Below are positions 34,178 through 46,692 of a stretch of DNA of 64,000 nt, piece by piece. Source of the DNA: Tragulus kanchil (lineage: Eukaryota; Chordata; Mammalia; Artiodactyla; Tragulidae); contig JAIOJX010000004.1 in assembly GCA_022376925.1 (NCBI GenBank), positions 122,785,123 to 122,849,122 on the forward strand. Direction: 5' to 3'. The position numbers and the translations under genes were made by a program. A model generated the notes under the pieces. The model did not search any database. It was not told the DNA's origin and saw only the letters and a list, made by a program, of their open reading frames with translations. The first letter of the stretch is position 1; every line of letters starts with the position of its first letter.

Positions 34178-35023
34178 TTCCTAAGACTTTTAATTCCTTA
34201 AATTCTAAACTGGAAATCAACATATTTTTAGTCAACTCTCTCAATCTTTAAATGGTGGTTCAGATATTTTAAAAACGCTGTGTGGCCATGAGAAACGGAA
34301 CGCTCAGGCCACATTTGACCCTCAGGTAGCTAATCTACCCATTCTGCTCTAGGGTTTATAGGAACATCATCAGAAAAAAGGGAAAGGCAGTCTATAAGTC
34401 CATAGTTGATCTGCAAATAGTCATGACACACTTCTTAGATATCTGTATTAGTCCCTCAGTATCTTGTGGTTTTTAAAACACACATATAAAACCTGGTTTT
34501 TGTCTGTTTATTTAATTTAGTATTCCAACTTTCTTTGACCATGGAATTCATTCTTACAGAATACCTGGCCCCAGCTTTGTATTTCCCAACACACTCGTCA
34601 AGATCCCCATGGGAGGCGAGTAGGGGCGGCGGCAACTGAGAAACTTCAGTGAGTGGAAAATGAATGCACTGGTTCTGCCCTAGCGAGGAACAGCAGAGAG
34701 GCTCCTTGGCCCTCTCTATCTCCCTAGTTACCTTCCCAGACGAGAGGCCCGGGTCTCCTGCTTCCCTTTACACTCCTTCCAGGGGGCCCGTTCACCAGGC
34801 TGAGGATGGGCTTGCATCTATCCACTTTCCCTACACTGACCTCTGCCACAGTTGAGGTTCTCTTGACCATCAAAGTCACAGACTCAAATGCCCCAAGAGG
34901 GCAGTGCAAGGTGTTCAGCTGGGCATAATGCAGACCCAATTCCCAATGCTATCGATAAGCCAGGAGGCTCGGCAGCAACGGCAGTCACGCTGGAATGCAA
35001 GCTTATGTTTTCCTAAGACTTTT

Positions 35024-35264
35024 GTTTGTTTGTTTATTTTTCATCCATCTTTATTCTTTGGCCTCTGTGTGCCTCCCATTGCAGTGGCCTCTCTCGTTGC
35101 AGAGCATCGGCTCTGTGCGCATGCGCTCCACAGCGCTCGCTCGTAATTAAACACACCTGTCCAGCCGTTCCGCGGCATGTGGGATCTTCCCAGGCAGGGA
35201 TCGAACCGGTGCTCCTTGCACTGCAAGGCGGACTCTTTACCCACTGGATCATCAGGGAAGCCCC
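35024..35264 (-). mobile_element. GTGTCC-type SINE, duplicated copy
   Basis: D9 second copy of 33937..34177. Confidence 0.9.
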
Positions 35265-35291
35265 TTCCTAAGACTTTTAATTCCTTAAATT

Positions 35292-37475
35292 CTAAACTGG
35301 AAATCAACATATTTTTAGTCAACTCTCTCAATCTTTAAATGGTGGTTCAGATATTTTAAAAACGCTGTGTGGCCATGAGAAACGGAACGCTCAGGCCACA
35401 TTTGACCCTCAGGTAGCTAATCTACCCATTCTGCTCTAGGGTTTATAGGAACATCATCAGAAAAAAGGGAAAGGCAGTCTATAAGTCCATAGTTGATCTG
35501 CAAATAGTCATGACACACTTCTTAGATATCTGTATTAGTCCCTCAGTATCTTGTGGTTTTTAAAACACACATATAAAACCTGGTTTTTGTCTGTTTATTT
35601 AATTTAGTATTCCAACTTTCTTTGACCATGGAATTCATTCTTACAGAATACCTTTATCTCACTGGCATTTTCTTACAACTCTGACTTCAGAATTAAACAA
35701 AACTATCAAATCCTCAATTAACTGTCAGTAAGATAAATGTAGGAATTTGGGTCCCAAGAGGATCTGAAAACAATTCAGTATAGAATGAAACAGAAATTAG
35801 ATTAGTCTAGTTTAATCCACAAATATAGCCAACTGGGTGGAAGCAGCCCACCTCTGTAAGGTATAGAATGATATAGTTTCTTAGTGATTAAGTAGCTTTA
35901 GACTTTGGGAAGATTTAGAAGCAAAAACAGAAATGTTTAAGAGACTCAAATCTCATAGTATTAGTATTTTTATGTTGATGAACCCGTAGGAAATTGGTGT
36001 TTTATATACCTGTAATGTGAAGAAAAATTTGCATAATAGACTAATGGAATAGGTTACTGATTTTAATTTAAAATTAAGAACTAAATAATTGATTTAGGCT
36101 GGTGGTTGCAAGTTGAAATTTTATTATTTATAAGTACCACTGGAACATATTTAAGAGAATTTGAAGTTTACTCGTTTGTATGATCATTGTTATAAGAATT
36201 ACTAGCATTTGGAAATTATTTTTGTTAATCACATAAAGCACTTTAAGAGGAAATGAAATACATTAAATTATAAAGGCAGGGACTTCCCTGGTGGTCTCCC
36301 GCCAATGTAGGGGACATGGGTTCAACCCTGGTGCAGGAAGATTCCACATGTCATGGGGCAACCAAGCCTGGGGGTCAGGCTTCCCTAAACTGGAAATCAA
36401 CAAATTTTTAGTCAACTCTCTCAATCTTTAAATGGTGGTTCAGATATTTTAACGCTGTGTGGCCATGAGAAACGGAACGCTCAGGCCACATTTGACCCTC
36501 AGGTAGCTAATCTACCCATTCTGCTCTAGGGTTTATAGGAACATCATCAGAAAAAAGGGAAAGGCAGTCTATAAGTCCATAGTTGATCTGCAAATAGTCA
36601 TGACACACTTCTTAGATATCTGTATTAGTCCCTCAGTATCTTGTGGTTTTTAAAACACACATATAAAACCTGGTTTTTGTCTGTTTATTTAATTTAGTAT
36701 TCCAACTTTCTTTGACCATGGAATTCATTCTTACAGAATACCTTTATCTCACTGGCATTTTCTTACAACTCTGACTTCAGAATTAAACAAAACTATCAAA
36801 TCCTCAATTAACTGTCAGTAAGATAAATGTAGGAATTTGGGTCCCAAGAGGATCTGAAAACAATTCAGTATAGAATGAAACAGAAATTAGATTAGTCTAG
36901 TTTAATCCACAAATATAGCCAACTGGGTGGAAGCAGCCCACCTCTGTAAGGTATAGAATGATATAGTTTCTTAGTGATTAAGTAGCTTTAGACTTTGGGA
37001 AGATTTAGAAGCAAAAACAGAAATGTTTAAGAGACTCAAATCTCATAGTATTAGTATTTTTATGTTGATGAACCCGTAGGAAATTGGTGTTTTATATACC
37101 TGTAATGTGAAGAAAAATTGGCATAATAGAGTAATGGAATAGGTTACTGATTTTAATTTAAAATTAAGAACTAAATAATTGATTTAGGCTGGTGGTTGCA
37201 AGTTGAAATTTTATTATTTATAAGTACCACTGGAACATATTTAAGAGAATTTGAAGTTTACTCGTTTGTATGATCATTGTTATAAGAATTACTAGCATTT
37301 GGAAATTATTTTTGTTAATCACATAAAGCACTTTAAGAGGAAATGAAATACATTAAATTATAAAGGCAGGGACTTCCCTGGTGGTCTCCCGCCAATGTAG
37401 GGGACATGGGTTCAACCCTGGTGCAGGAAGATTCCACATGTCATGGGGCAACCAAGCCTGGGGGTCAGGCTTCCC
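35292..37475 (+). repeat. direct duplication D10 (period ~1090)
   Basis: 35292..36385 is repeated at 36385..37475 with a 3-bp indel. The right boundary falls inside a CHR SINE. 35292-35653 is shared with D9, so that segment exists three times. Confidence 0.95.
36280..36385 (+). mobile_element. CHR-type SINE cut at duplication boundary
   Basis: Begins 'gacttccctggtggtctccc' and stops at the D10 junction. The full element is at 37368. Confidence 0.85.
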
Positions 37476-37628
37476 GAAGCTCTCATGTCCTAGAGCCCAT
37501 GCTCTGCAACAAGAGAAGACACAGCAGGGAGAAGCCTGAGCAACGAAGTGGGAGCCCCACTGGTGGCAACTGGAGAAAGTCTGCAAGCAGTAATGAAGAC
37601 CCAGTGCAACCATAAATAAATAAAGAAA
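37368..37628 (+). mobile_element. CHR-type SINE
   Basis: Complete copy with an 'ataaataaataaag' tail. The head carries a small deletion after 'ggtggt'. Confidence 0.85.
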
Positions 37629-37823
37629 ATGTTAAGTAAATAAATTAATTAAATCTATTAAAATTATAAAAGCAGTTTAAAATGCTTAAACAGTTTAAGT
37701 TTTTAAATAGGGCAAACATTAATCTTTAAAAATGACTGTTAGATAAAAATAATATGTCTGGAGTTTGTTTCAAAGTAATGAGTGGAGAAAATGATGAGAA
37801 TTTAAGCGAAACAAGATTGGCCC

Positions 37824-38105
37824 GGGCTTCCCTGGTGGTCCAGTGGGTAAGGACACCACCTTGCAGTGCAAGGGGCTGGCCTGGGAGGATCCCACATGCT
37901 GTGGAGTGGCTGGACTGACAGTGCATGCGCCCAGAGCCGGTGCTCTGTGACAACAGAGGCCACTGCGATGGGAGGCCCACACGGGCCAAGGAACAAAGAT
38001 GGATGAAGATAGATGGATGAAAGACCGATAGAAGTAACCTGCCTGCCCCCTCCCCGCCGCACCCCCCGCCCTGCAAACAGTGCAGTCTTAAAAAAAATAA
38101 AATAA
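37824..38105 (+). mobile_element. GTGTCC-type CHR-like SINE with internal deletions
   Basis: Head 'cttccctggtggtccagtgg' and 'ttgcagtgcaaggggctgg'. The B-box region is missing ('aggggctggcctggg'), and the 'gatgtgtccaattaccgag' segment is deleted. Flanked by 'gattggccc' and 'gactggccc'. Confidence 0.85.
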
Positions 38106-38514
38106 AAAAAATAAAGACTGGCCCATGAAGTGATCATTTTTGAAGCATAGTGATGAGCACATGAAGGTTAATAACATTCATTGCACCATTTTTTGTATTC
38201 GTATTAAATTTTTCAATAGTGCAATTTTTAAAATTGTTAAAATCTACTATTTATAATTTTACAATGCTAGGTATTTTACAACAGGCAACACTGCAATGGA
38301 TGACTAAGTGAATGACATGACAATCCTGTGAAGTACGTCACTTCCTTTCCACAGAGTAAAACAATAAACAAAACCAAGGCCGTCTGAAATTAAGAAAGTT
38401 GTCCCTGATGTCTTGACAGTTTACTCCAAGAGAGTGAAGATTGTATATTTAAGTTAACCTGACAACGTGTGAAAACCAGGAATTTCAAACACATGGGAAA
38501 GAGAATGTAGGACA

Positions 38515-38706
38515 TGGGAGGCAACCAAGCCAAGCCTGGGGGTCAGGCTTCCCGAAGCTCTCATGTCCTAGAGCCCATGCTCTGCAACAAGAGAAGACAC
38601 AGCAGGGAGAAGCCTGAGCAACGAAGTGGGAGCCCCACTGGTGGCAACTGGAGAAAGTCTGCAAGCAGTAATGAAGACCCAGTGCAACCATAAATAAATA
38701 AAGAAA
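38515..38706 (+). mobile_element. CHR-type SINE, duplicated copy, 5' part missing
   Basis: D11 second copy of the 3' part of 37368..37628. It lacks the head because the copy starts inside the element. Confidence 0.85.
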
Positions 38707-38901
38707 ATGTTAAGTAAATAAATTAATTAAATCTATTAAAATTATAAAAGCAGTTTAAAATGCTTAAACAGTTTAAGTTTTTAAATAGGGCAAACATTAA
38801 TCTTTAAAAATGACTGTTAGATAAAAATAATATGTCTGGAGTTTGTTTCAAAGTAATGAGTGGAGAAAATGATGAGAATTTAAGCGAAACAAGATTGGCC
38901 C

Positions 38902-39187
38902 GGGCTTCCCTGGTGGTCCAGTGGGTAAGGACACCACCTTGCAGTGCAAGGGGCTGGCCTGGGAGGATCCCACATGCTGTGGAGTGGCTGGACTGACAGT
39001 GCATGCGCCCAGAGCCGGTGCTCTGTGACAACAGAGGCCACTGCGATGGGAGGCCCACACGGGCCAAGGAACAAAGATGGATGAAGATAGATGGATGAAA
39101 GACCGATAGAAGTAGCCTGCCTGCCCCCTTCCCTCCCCACCCCCCGCCCTGCAAAAAGTGCAGTCTTAAAAAAAATAAAATAAAAAA
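38902..39187 (+). mobile_element. GTGTCC-type SINE, duplicated copy
   Basis: D11 second copy of 37824..38105, with differences mainly in the C-rich tract (39121-39150). Confidence 0.85.
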
Positions 39188-39404
39188 AATAAAGACTGGC
39201 CCATGAAGTGATCATTTTTGAAGCATAGTGATGAGCACATGAAGGTTAATAACATTCATTGCACCATTTTTTGTATTCGTATTAAATTTTTCAATAGTGC
39301 AATTTTTAAAATTGTTAAAATCTACTATTTATAATTTTACAATGCTAGGTATTTTACAACAGGCAACACTGCAATGGATGACTAAGTGAATGACATGACA
39401 ATCC

Positions 39405-41596
39405 TGTGAAGTACGTCACTTCCTTTCCACAGAGTAAAACAATAAACAAAACCAAGGCCGTCTGAAATTAAGAAAGTTGTCCCTGATGTCTTGACAGTTT
39501 ACTCCAAGAGAGTGAAGATTGTATATTTAAGTTAACCTGACAACGTGTGAAAACCAGGAATTTCAAACACATGGGAAAGAGAATGGGAACATATTTCAGT
39601 GGCAACATGGCAGAAACTCAAGCCCTTCCCAATAAAGATAAAAATCTCAGTTTATAATCCATTTGCAAAACACAGATCTTCCCAGTTTTTCTGAGAGAGC
39701 ACACCTGCCTCCAAACAGAGAAGGAATGGTATTAAGACACAGAATGAAATCATGGTTTGAATCACAAGCAGGTGGCCCTGAGCAGAAAAACAAAATGTAT
39801 TCTACACTGCCACAGAAATAACTAATTTAGGAAATGCAGGACGGGAACATTCATGCCTATTTGCAGCTCCTGGCTTATTTTTAGGAGATTAAAAATATTT
39901 CCAAGTCAAAGCATAAGCAGCTCTTTTGCTGCCTTATAACTTTCATCAACTCTAATGCAACGTGTTCATTAAGAAATAGGAAGAAAGTCTGAGTGGTGGC
40001 CATAGGCGATGTTAAAGAAAGCGTTTTTTTTTTTCTATTTGAGTAGAACTCAAGAAAGTCTATCACAGCAGGAGGGGCTGGAAACCTCTGGTCACGCAGG
40101 AGGACAAAGCTCTTACTTTCATCACCACAACAATTTCAGATGGATTTGAAACCTTTATGAAGATTCTCACATCCCTCATAAGTGACGCCTTCACATAGTA
40201 TAAGCAACACACCTGAACGTTCCTAAATATTTACCTGGAAGGAGAGGTAAGTGAGAAGTATTGGTGTCAGGGGACAAGAGAGAAGTTATGAAGTAGAAAA
40301 AAGTGAACAAATTTCAGTGTGTAAAAAAAAAAAAAAATTTCAGTGTGTAATAGTGATTTGCACTAATAGAATAGAGAATTTTTTTTAAAAATTGTCAAAG
40401 ATATGGAAGTTTACTATGCTCTAGAGATGACATTTCCAAACCACTGGCAAAAGATGATTTGGTTTATGATGCTTGCAGGGACAGACCCAGAGGTGACTTG
40501 TGAAGTACGTCACTTCCTTTCCACAGAGTAAAACAATAAACAAAACCAAGGCCGTCTGAAATTAAGAAAGTTGTCCCTGATGTCTTGACAGTTTACTCCA
40601 AGAGAGTGAAGATTGTATATTTAAGTTAACCTGACAACGTGTGAAAACCAGGAATTTCAAACACATGGGAAAGAGAATGGGAACATATTTCAGTGGCAAC
40701 ATGGCAGAAACTCAAGCCCTTCCCAATAAAGATAAAAATCTCAGTTTATAATCCATTTGCAAAACACAGATCTTCCCAGTTTTTCTGAGAGAGCACACCT
40801 GCCTCCAAACAGAGAAGGAATGGTATTAAGACACAGAATGAAATCATGGTTTGAATCACAAGCAGGTGGCCCTGAGCAGAAAAACAAAATGTATTCTACA
40901 CTGCCACAGAAATAACTAATTTAGGAAATGCAGGACGGGAACATTCATGCCTATTTGCAGCTCCTGGCTTATTTTTAGGAGATTAAAAATATTTCCAAGT
41001 CAAAGCATAAGCAGCTCTTTTGCTGCCTTATAACTTTCATCAACTCTAATGCAACGTGTTCATTAAGAAATAGGAAGAAAGTCTGAGTGGTGGCCATAGG
41101 CGATGTTAAAGAAAGCGTTTTTTTTTTTCTATTTGAGTAGAACTCAAGAAAGTCTATCACAGCAGGAGGGGCTGGAAACCTCTGGTCACGCAGGAGGACA
41201 AAGCTCTTACTTTCATCACCACAACAATTTCAGATGGATTTGAAACCTTTATGAAGATTCTCACATCCCTCATAAGTGACGCCTTCACATAGTATAAGCA
41301 ACACACCTGAACGTTCCTAAATATTTACCTGGAAGGAGAGGTAAGTGAGAAGTATTGGTGTCAGGGGACAAGAGAGAAGTTATGAAGTAGAAAAAAGTGA
41401 ACAAATTTCAGTGTGTAAAAAAAAAAAAAAATTTCAGTGTGTAATAGTGATTTGCACTAATAGAATAGAGAATTTTTTTTAAAAATTGTCAAAGATATGG
41501 AAGTTTACTATGCTCTAGAGATGACATTTCCAAACCACTGGCAAAAGATGATTTGGTTTATGATGCTTGCAGGGACAGACCCAGAGGTGACTTGTG
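39405..41596 (+). repeat. direct duplication D12 (period 1094)
   Basis: 39405..40502 is repeated at 40499..41596. The junction shares 'tgtg'. 39405-39585 also belongs to D11 (three copies in all). Confidence 0.95.
40309..40350. repeat. poly-A tract flanked by direct repeats
   Basis: A run of about 15 A is flanked by 'aatttcagtgtgtaa' on both sides, with no other sequence between. It looks like an insertion of a tail only. The D12 copy is at 41403-41444. Confidence 0.8.
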
Positions 41597-42164
41597 TAGA
41601 CTTCAGCTCTTCTACCACCCACGTTCTCCATTAAATCCCCCATTCTTTGATATAGCTTATTCATATTTCCTTAAATGAATGTACAGGGCCATGCAAACAT
41701 AGGGAGGGGCTCACACTTTTTCCAGTAAAGTTACTCTCACAAGACTCACCCATATAGAAATTCAGTAGTCACTATCAGGTGTTGGGACAAACCACATGCA
41801 TATGTACATATGTGTATTCACAGAAAAAGGTCTGAAAGAATATATTTTGAACTAGTGGATGACAACTGGGAGAGAAGGGGTGGAGGCTGGGAGAGGAAGT
41901 GGGTGGTACAGAATTGGGGATAGAGAAAGGAGGACGGTGGAGGCGGCTAGGTATCCCCCCTTGTACTTTTTCTTCCTTCTCTTGGAGTGGCTTCAGCCTT
42001 GACTGCATCAGAATCATCTCGGAGCCTTTTAAAAATGCAGAAGCCCAGCTCTGATCCCAAAGATTCGGATTTAATTGTTGTTGGGTTTTTATGGGTTTGT
42101 TCGTCAGTTTCCCAAGTGTAGCCAGATTTGAAACCCACTATTCTACAATGTGAACGTTTTATTT

Positions 42165-42300
42165 GGGGACCTCCCCGGCAGTCCAGTGGTTAGGACTCTG
42201 TGCTTCCAGTGCAGGGGGCGTGGGCTCCATCCCTGGTCAGGGAACTAAATATTTATATTTTATTATTTATGCTGCATGGCATGGCAAAAAAAGACAAGGT
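42165..42300 (+). mobile_element. CHR-type SINE (short)
   Basis: 'gacctccccggcagtccagt', 'ttccagtgcagggggcgtgg' and 'gctgcatggcatggcaaaaa'. Confidence 0.85.
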
Positions 42301-43249
42301 TTATTTGGACACATTGCTATCTAACTATCAGTCTCCTTTCTAGTTACGTTCAGCCATCTGAGTTCGGCTATGAGCCGGTGATAAAGGCAACTTCCAGGTT
42401 GTGCCCTTTAAAGACAGAAGCATGGCCTTTTCTTCTTGCTTCCTCTCCTCTTGCTGGCTGGAATACAGACATGGTGGCACCTATGGAAACAGCCATCCTT
42501 GGCCAGGGACTGAGAATACCAGCCCTGGAGTTTGAATAGCAGAGCCACGAGGGAGGAGGAGCCACCCTCTCACTGAAAGATATGGAAGTTTACTATGCTC
42601 TAGAGATGACATTTCCAAACCACTGGCAAAAGATGATTTGGTTTATGATGCTTGCAGGGACAGACCCAGAGGTGACTTGTGTAGACTTCAGCTCTTCTAC
42701 CACCCACGTTCTCCATTAAATCCCCCATTCTTTGATATAGCTTATTCATATTTCCTTAAATGAATGTACAGGGCCATGCAAACATAGGGAGGGGCTCACA
42801 CTTTTTCCAGTAAAGTTACTCTCACAAGACTCACCCATATAGAAATTCAGTAGTCACTATCAGGTGTTGGGACAAACCACATGCATATGTACATATGTGT
42901 ATTCACAGAAAAAGGTCTGAAAGAATATATTTTGAACTAGTGGATGACAACTGGGAGAGAAGGGGTGGAGGCTGGGAGAGGAAGTGGGTGGTACAGAATT
43001 GGGGATAGAGAAAGGAGGACGGTGGAGGCGGCTAGGTATCCCCCCTTGTACTTTTTCTTCCTTCTCTTGGAGTGGCTTCAGCCTTGACTGCATCAGAATC
43101 ATCTCGGAGCCTTTTAAAAATGCAGAAGCCCAGCTCTGATCCCAAAGATTCGGATTTAATTGTTGTTGGGTTTTTATGGGTTTGTTCGTCAGTTTCCCAA
43201 GTGTAGCCAGATTTGAAACCCACTATTCTACAATGTGAACGTTTTATTT

Positions 43250-43385
43250 GGGGACCTCCCCGGCAGTCCAGTGGTTAGGACTCTGTGCTTCCAGTGCAGG
43301 GGGCAAGGGTTCCATCCCTAGTCAGGGAACTAAATATTTATATTTTATTATTTATGCTGCATGGCATGGCAAAAAAAGACAAGGT
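43250..43385 (+). mobile_element. CHR-type SINE (short), duplicated copy
   Basis: D13 second copy of 42165..42300. It differs at 'ggcaagggttccatccctag'. Confidence 0.85.
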
Positions 43386-43999
43386 TTATTTGGACACATT
43401 GCTATCTAACTATCAGTCTCCTTTCTAGTTACGTTCAGCCATCTGAGTTCGGCTATGAGCCGGTGATAAAGGCAACTTCCAGGTTGTGCCCTTTAAAGAC
43501 AGAAGCATGGCCTTTTCTTCTTGCTTCCTCTCCTCTTGCTGGCTGGAATACAGACATGGTGGCACCTATGGAAACAGCCATCCTTGGCCAGGGACTGAGA
43601 ATACCAGCCATGGAGTTTGAATAGCAGAGCCACGAGGGAGGAGGAGCCTGGACCCTCTCACTGCACAGCTACCACATCAGCCCTGGATAGCTTTCCTGTA
43701 GATCACCATGTCACAGAAGTAAGAGTCTACCTTCTTCAGGCCCGGTTGTTCTGACATTTGTTAGGGCAGTCTAATATTTAAACAACTGAGTGGTAAAACA
43801 ATTTTTATGACGTTTACAGAATGAACTTGTTTATTTTCTTACTTCACATATTTCTGTATTGTTTGAAACTCTTATAAAAAATATGATTACTTCTAAAATT
43901 AGAGAGAGACAGATGATAGAAAGTATATGGGTCATTGGTAGAAACAGCAACTGCAGAGACTTCAGATTTTGGTTTTCTGGCATTGACTCAAGGTCAAAA

Positions 44000-44085
44000 T
44001 GAGGTTCAAATCTCAACTACAAGTAAATGTCTGTGGGACTATGAGCAAGTCCCTTCTGCCCTCTGAGCTTTCGTGTCTATACTGG
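44000..44085 (-). mobile_element. MIR SINE remnant
   Basis: 'tgtgggactatgagcaagtc' and 'ccttctgccctctgagcttt' resemble the inverted MIR core. Confidence 0.45.
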
Positions 44086-44334
44086 CTGAGTGTTAGACCC
44101 TGTGATAGCTATAGGTCACTCCAGCCCAGACCTGAGATGGTTGATTTTAACAATAGAGGATGAATTCCAAAAATATGGGAGAAAAGGCCCTCCTCAAGTC
44201 CAAGTGTCACATCGCCCCCTACTGGACCTTTTCAGTCTTCACGAGGGAGATGATTTAAAAATCAGAAAGCCTGCGTGGACATGCTGAAATAGGAGACACA
44301 AACAACCTATTAGGTTGGTGCAAAAGCAGCAGTT

Positions 44335-45330
44335 TCAGACCCTGTATTTTAAATCATTATAACTAGGCTCAAACCCATCTTTATTAATTAAAATAAGAAA
44401 CATTATAATCAACATATATTTTGCCAATAAGAAATAAGTTGGTTTATTCCTAGCAAAGAAAAAAAGAAATCTGTGCTTCAGGATTTGACTAACTCTTGAA
44501 AACCATTCTGCCTCCTGCTGCTTGTAGAAGCATTTTCCCTGCAAAAAGCTGTTGAGATGCTTGAAGGAGTGCTATTCAGTTGGCTAGAGGTCAGGTGAAT
44601 ACGGCAGGTGAGGTAAACTTCTTAGCCCAATTCATTCTACTTTTGAAGCACTGGTTGTGTGACATGGGGTTAGGCATTATGGAGAGGAACTGGGCCCTTT
44701 CTGTTGACCAGTGCTGGCTTCAGGCGTTGCAGATGTTGGTGTATTGGTTTCACCAGGATTCAAAAAGCTGTAGTGGATCAGACAGGAAACAGACCAAACG
44801 GTGACCACGAACCTTTTTTTGGTGCCAGTTTGGCTTTGGGAAGTGCTTTGGAACTTCTTCTTGATCCAACCACTGAGCTGTCATTGCCAGTTGTCATATA
44901 AAATCCACTTTTCGTCACACGTCACAATCTGATCGAGAAATGGCTCCATGTTGTGTAGAATAAGAGACAATCAATTTTGAAAAGGGCAACTTTGTGGGTT
45001 TTTTGGTCAGCTCATGAGGCACCTGCTTATCGAGCCTCTTCACCCTTCCAATTTGCTTTAAATGCCAAATGATTGCAGAGTGACTGATGTTGAGTTCTTC
45101 AGCAACTTCTCATGTAGTTGTAAGAGAATCAGCTTTGATGATGTTCTCGGTTGTTGTCAACTTCCAACGGCTGGCCACTATGCTTCTCATCTTCAAGGTT
45201 CTCGTTTCCTTTGCAAAATTTCTTGAACCACCACTGCACTATACATTTATGAGTAGTTCTGGGCCAAATACATTGATGTTGTCAGTAGTTTCCACTGCTT
45301 TATGACTCATTTTGAGCACAAGAAAATCAC
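44335..45330 (-). pseudogene. decayed mariner transposase
   Basis: Translating the minus strand gives scattered mariner transposase blocks in the correct order. An N-terminal 'SVVVVQEILQ'-like DNA-binding region lies around 45300-45050, and the 'NELGYE'-like and C-terminal 'GKCFYKQQEAEWF' segments around 44640-44480. Several in-frame stops and frameshifts break it. In the '.DNA.PH' motif near 44675 the catalytic Asp codon reads CAT (His), so the DDD triad is destroyed and the element cannot be autonomous. Confidence 0.8.
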
Positions 45331-45453
45331 TCAAATTTGCTTTCTGTCTAACATCATTTACATAGTCTATAATACATATAAAATAAACAGCAAGTAATAT
45401 TTCATTAGCAAAAAACCATTAAGTAAGAAGTGTGCAATAAAATGATGTATAAC

Positions 45454-45562
45454 AGGGCTTCCCTGGTAGCTCAATGGTGAAGAGTTTGCCTGTCAATGCA
45501 TGAGACACGGGCTCCATCCCTGATTCAGGAAGATCCCACATGCTGCGGAGCAACTAAGCCCC
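45454..45562 (+). mobile_element. CHR-type SINE, 5' part (first copy)
   Basis: Inserted into the mariner after 'aatgatgtataac'. It is interrupted by an LTR at 45563. Confidence 0.85.
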
Positions 45563-46168
45563 TGTTATGGACACCTGGAGACGTTCATTTCTCACAAAAA
45601 TTAAGAAAGATATCCGGGCTAAACAGACAATTGTCTCCTCACACTAACGATAAGCGTTGCCTGCATGCCTCGCCTCTCTGAGACCAATACAGGGCACAAA
45701 GGTTCTTCCTCTTACCACTTTTTAATCCCAATGAAACACTTTACAAACTCTGAGCGCCCTTTGTAACTTAAGTATTCTAAGAATGTTTCTCCTTAAGAGC
45801 AAAGGTGTTGGTGGGGGAGAAAGGGCTCTGGTGATGACCTCTTTTGCATCTCTAGACAGACAAAAAGCTTTCTCATGATTATTAATTAGCTTGAGATTTC
45901 TAGTTAGAAAAAATATAAAATGAGATGGGGGAGGACTGTGCATTAGCCTTGCCCACGGAGATTGGCTGAGCCCGATGGGGTCGAGACTCTCCAGCTCTGG
46001 GGTAAGAATATCTGTTTACATTTGATTGAGTTCTGATTATTTCTGATTACTTGTGCTTGCCTTTATTTGATGATTAATAAACCCACTCTTGGTTTGACAA
46101 TACTTGAGACCACAATACTTTATTGTCGAGGTCCGAGGCTCACACCCTGAGGGGACCACGCTGTGTTC
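45563..46168 (+). mobile_element. solo LTR, first copy truncated by duplication
   Basis: Same LTR as 46693..47395, cut at the D14 boundary. Confidence 0.8.
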
Positions 46169-46585
46169 CTAGCTTGAGCATCTTGCTTTAAATGCCAAAT
46201 GATTGCAGAGTGACTGATGTTGAGTTCTTCAGCAACTTCTCATGTAGTTGTAAGAGAATCAGCTTTGATGATGTTCTCGGTTGTTGTCAACTTCCAACGG
46301 CTGGCCACTATGCTTCTCATCTTCAAGGTTCTCGTTTCCTTTGCAAAATTTCTTGAACCACCACTGCACTATACATTTATGAGTAGTTCTGGGCCAAATA
46401 CATTGATGTTGTCAGTAGTTTCCACTGCTTTATGACTCATTTTGAGCACAAGAAAATCACTCAAATTTGCTTTCTGTCTAACATCATTTACATAGTCTAT
46501 AATACATATAAAATAAACAGCAAGTAATATTTCATTAGCAAAAAACCATTAAGTAAGAAGTGTGCAATAAAATGATGTATAACAG

Positions 46586-46692
46586 GGCTTCCCTGGTAGC
46601 TCAATGGTGAAGAGTTTGCCTGTCAATGCATGAGACACGGGCTCCATCCCTGATTCAGGAAGATCCCACATGCTGCGGAGCAACTAAGCCCC
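46586..46692 (+). mobile_element. CHR-type SINE, 5' part (second copy)
   Basis: D14 copy of 45454..45562, continued after the LTR at 47396. Confidence 0.85.

Larger units (their letters stand above)
33478..35653 (+). repeat. direct duplication D9 (period 1087)
   Basis: 33478..34566 is repeated at 34565..35653. No difference was noticed between the copies. Confidence 0.95.
37446..39585 (+). repeat. direct duplication D11 (period 1078)
   Basis: About 37446..38507 is repeated to 39585. The join, near 38508-38530, is ragged ('gtaggacatgggaggcaacc'), as if two SINE ends were spliced. Confidence 0.93.
41491..43663 (+). repeat. direct duplication D13 (period ~1085)
   Basis: 41491..42575 is repeated at 42576..43663. 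The small differences cluster near the SINE and the last 20 bp. Confidence 0.95.
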
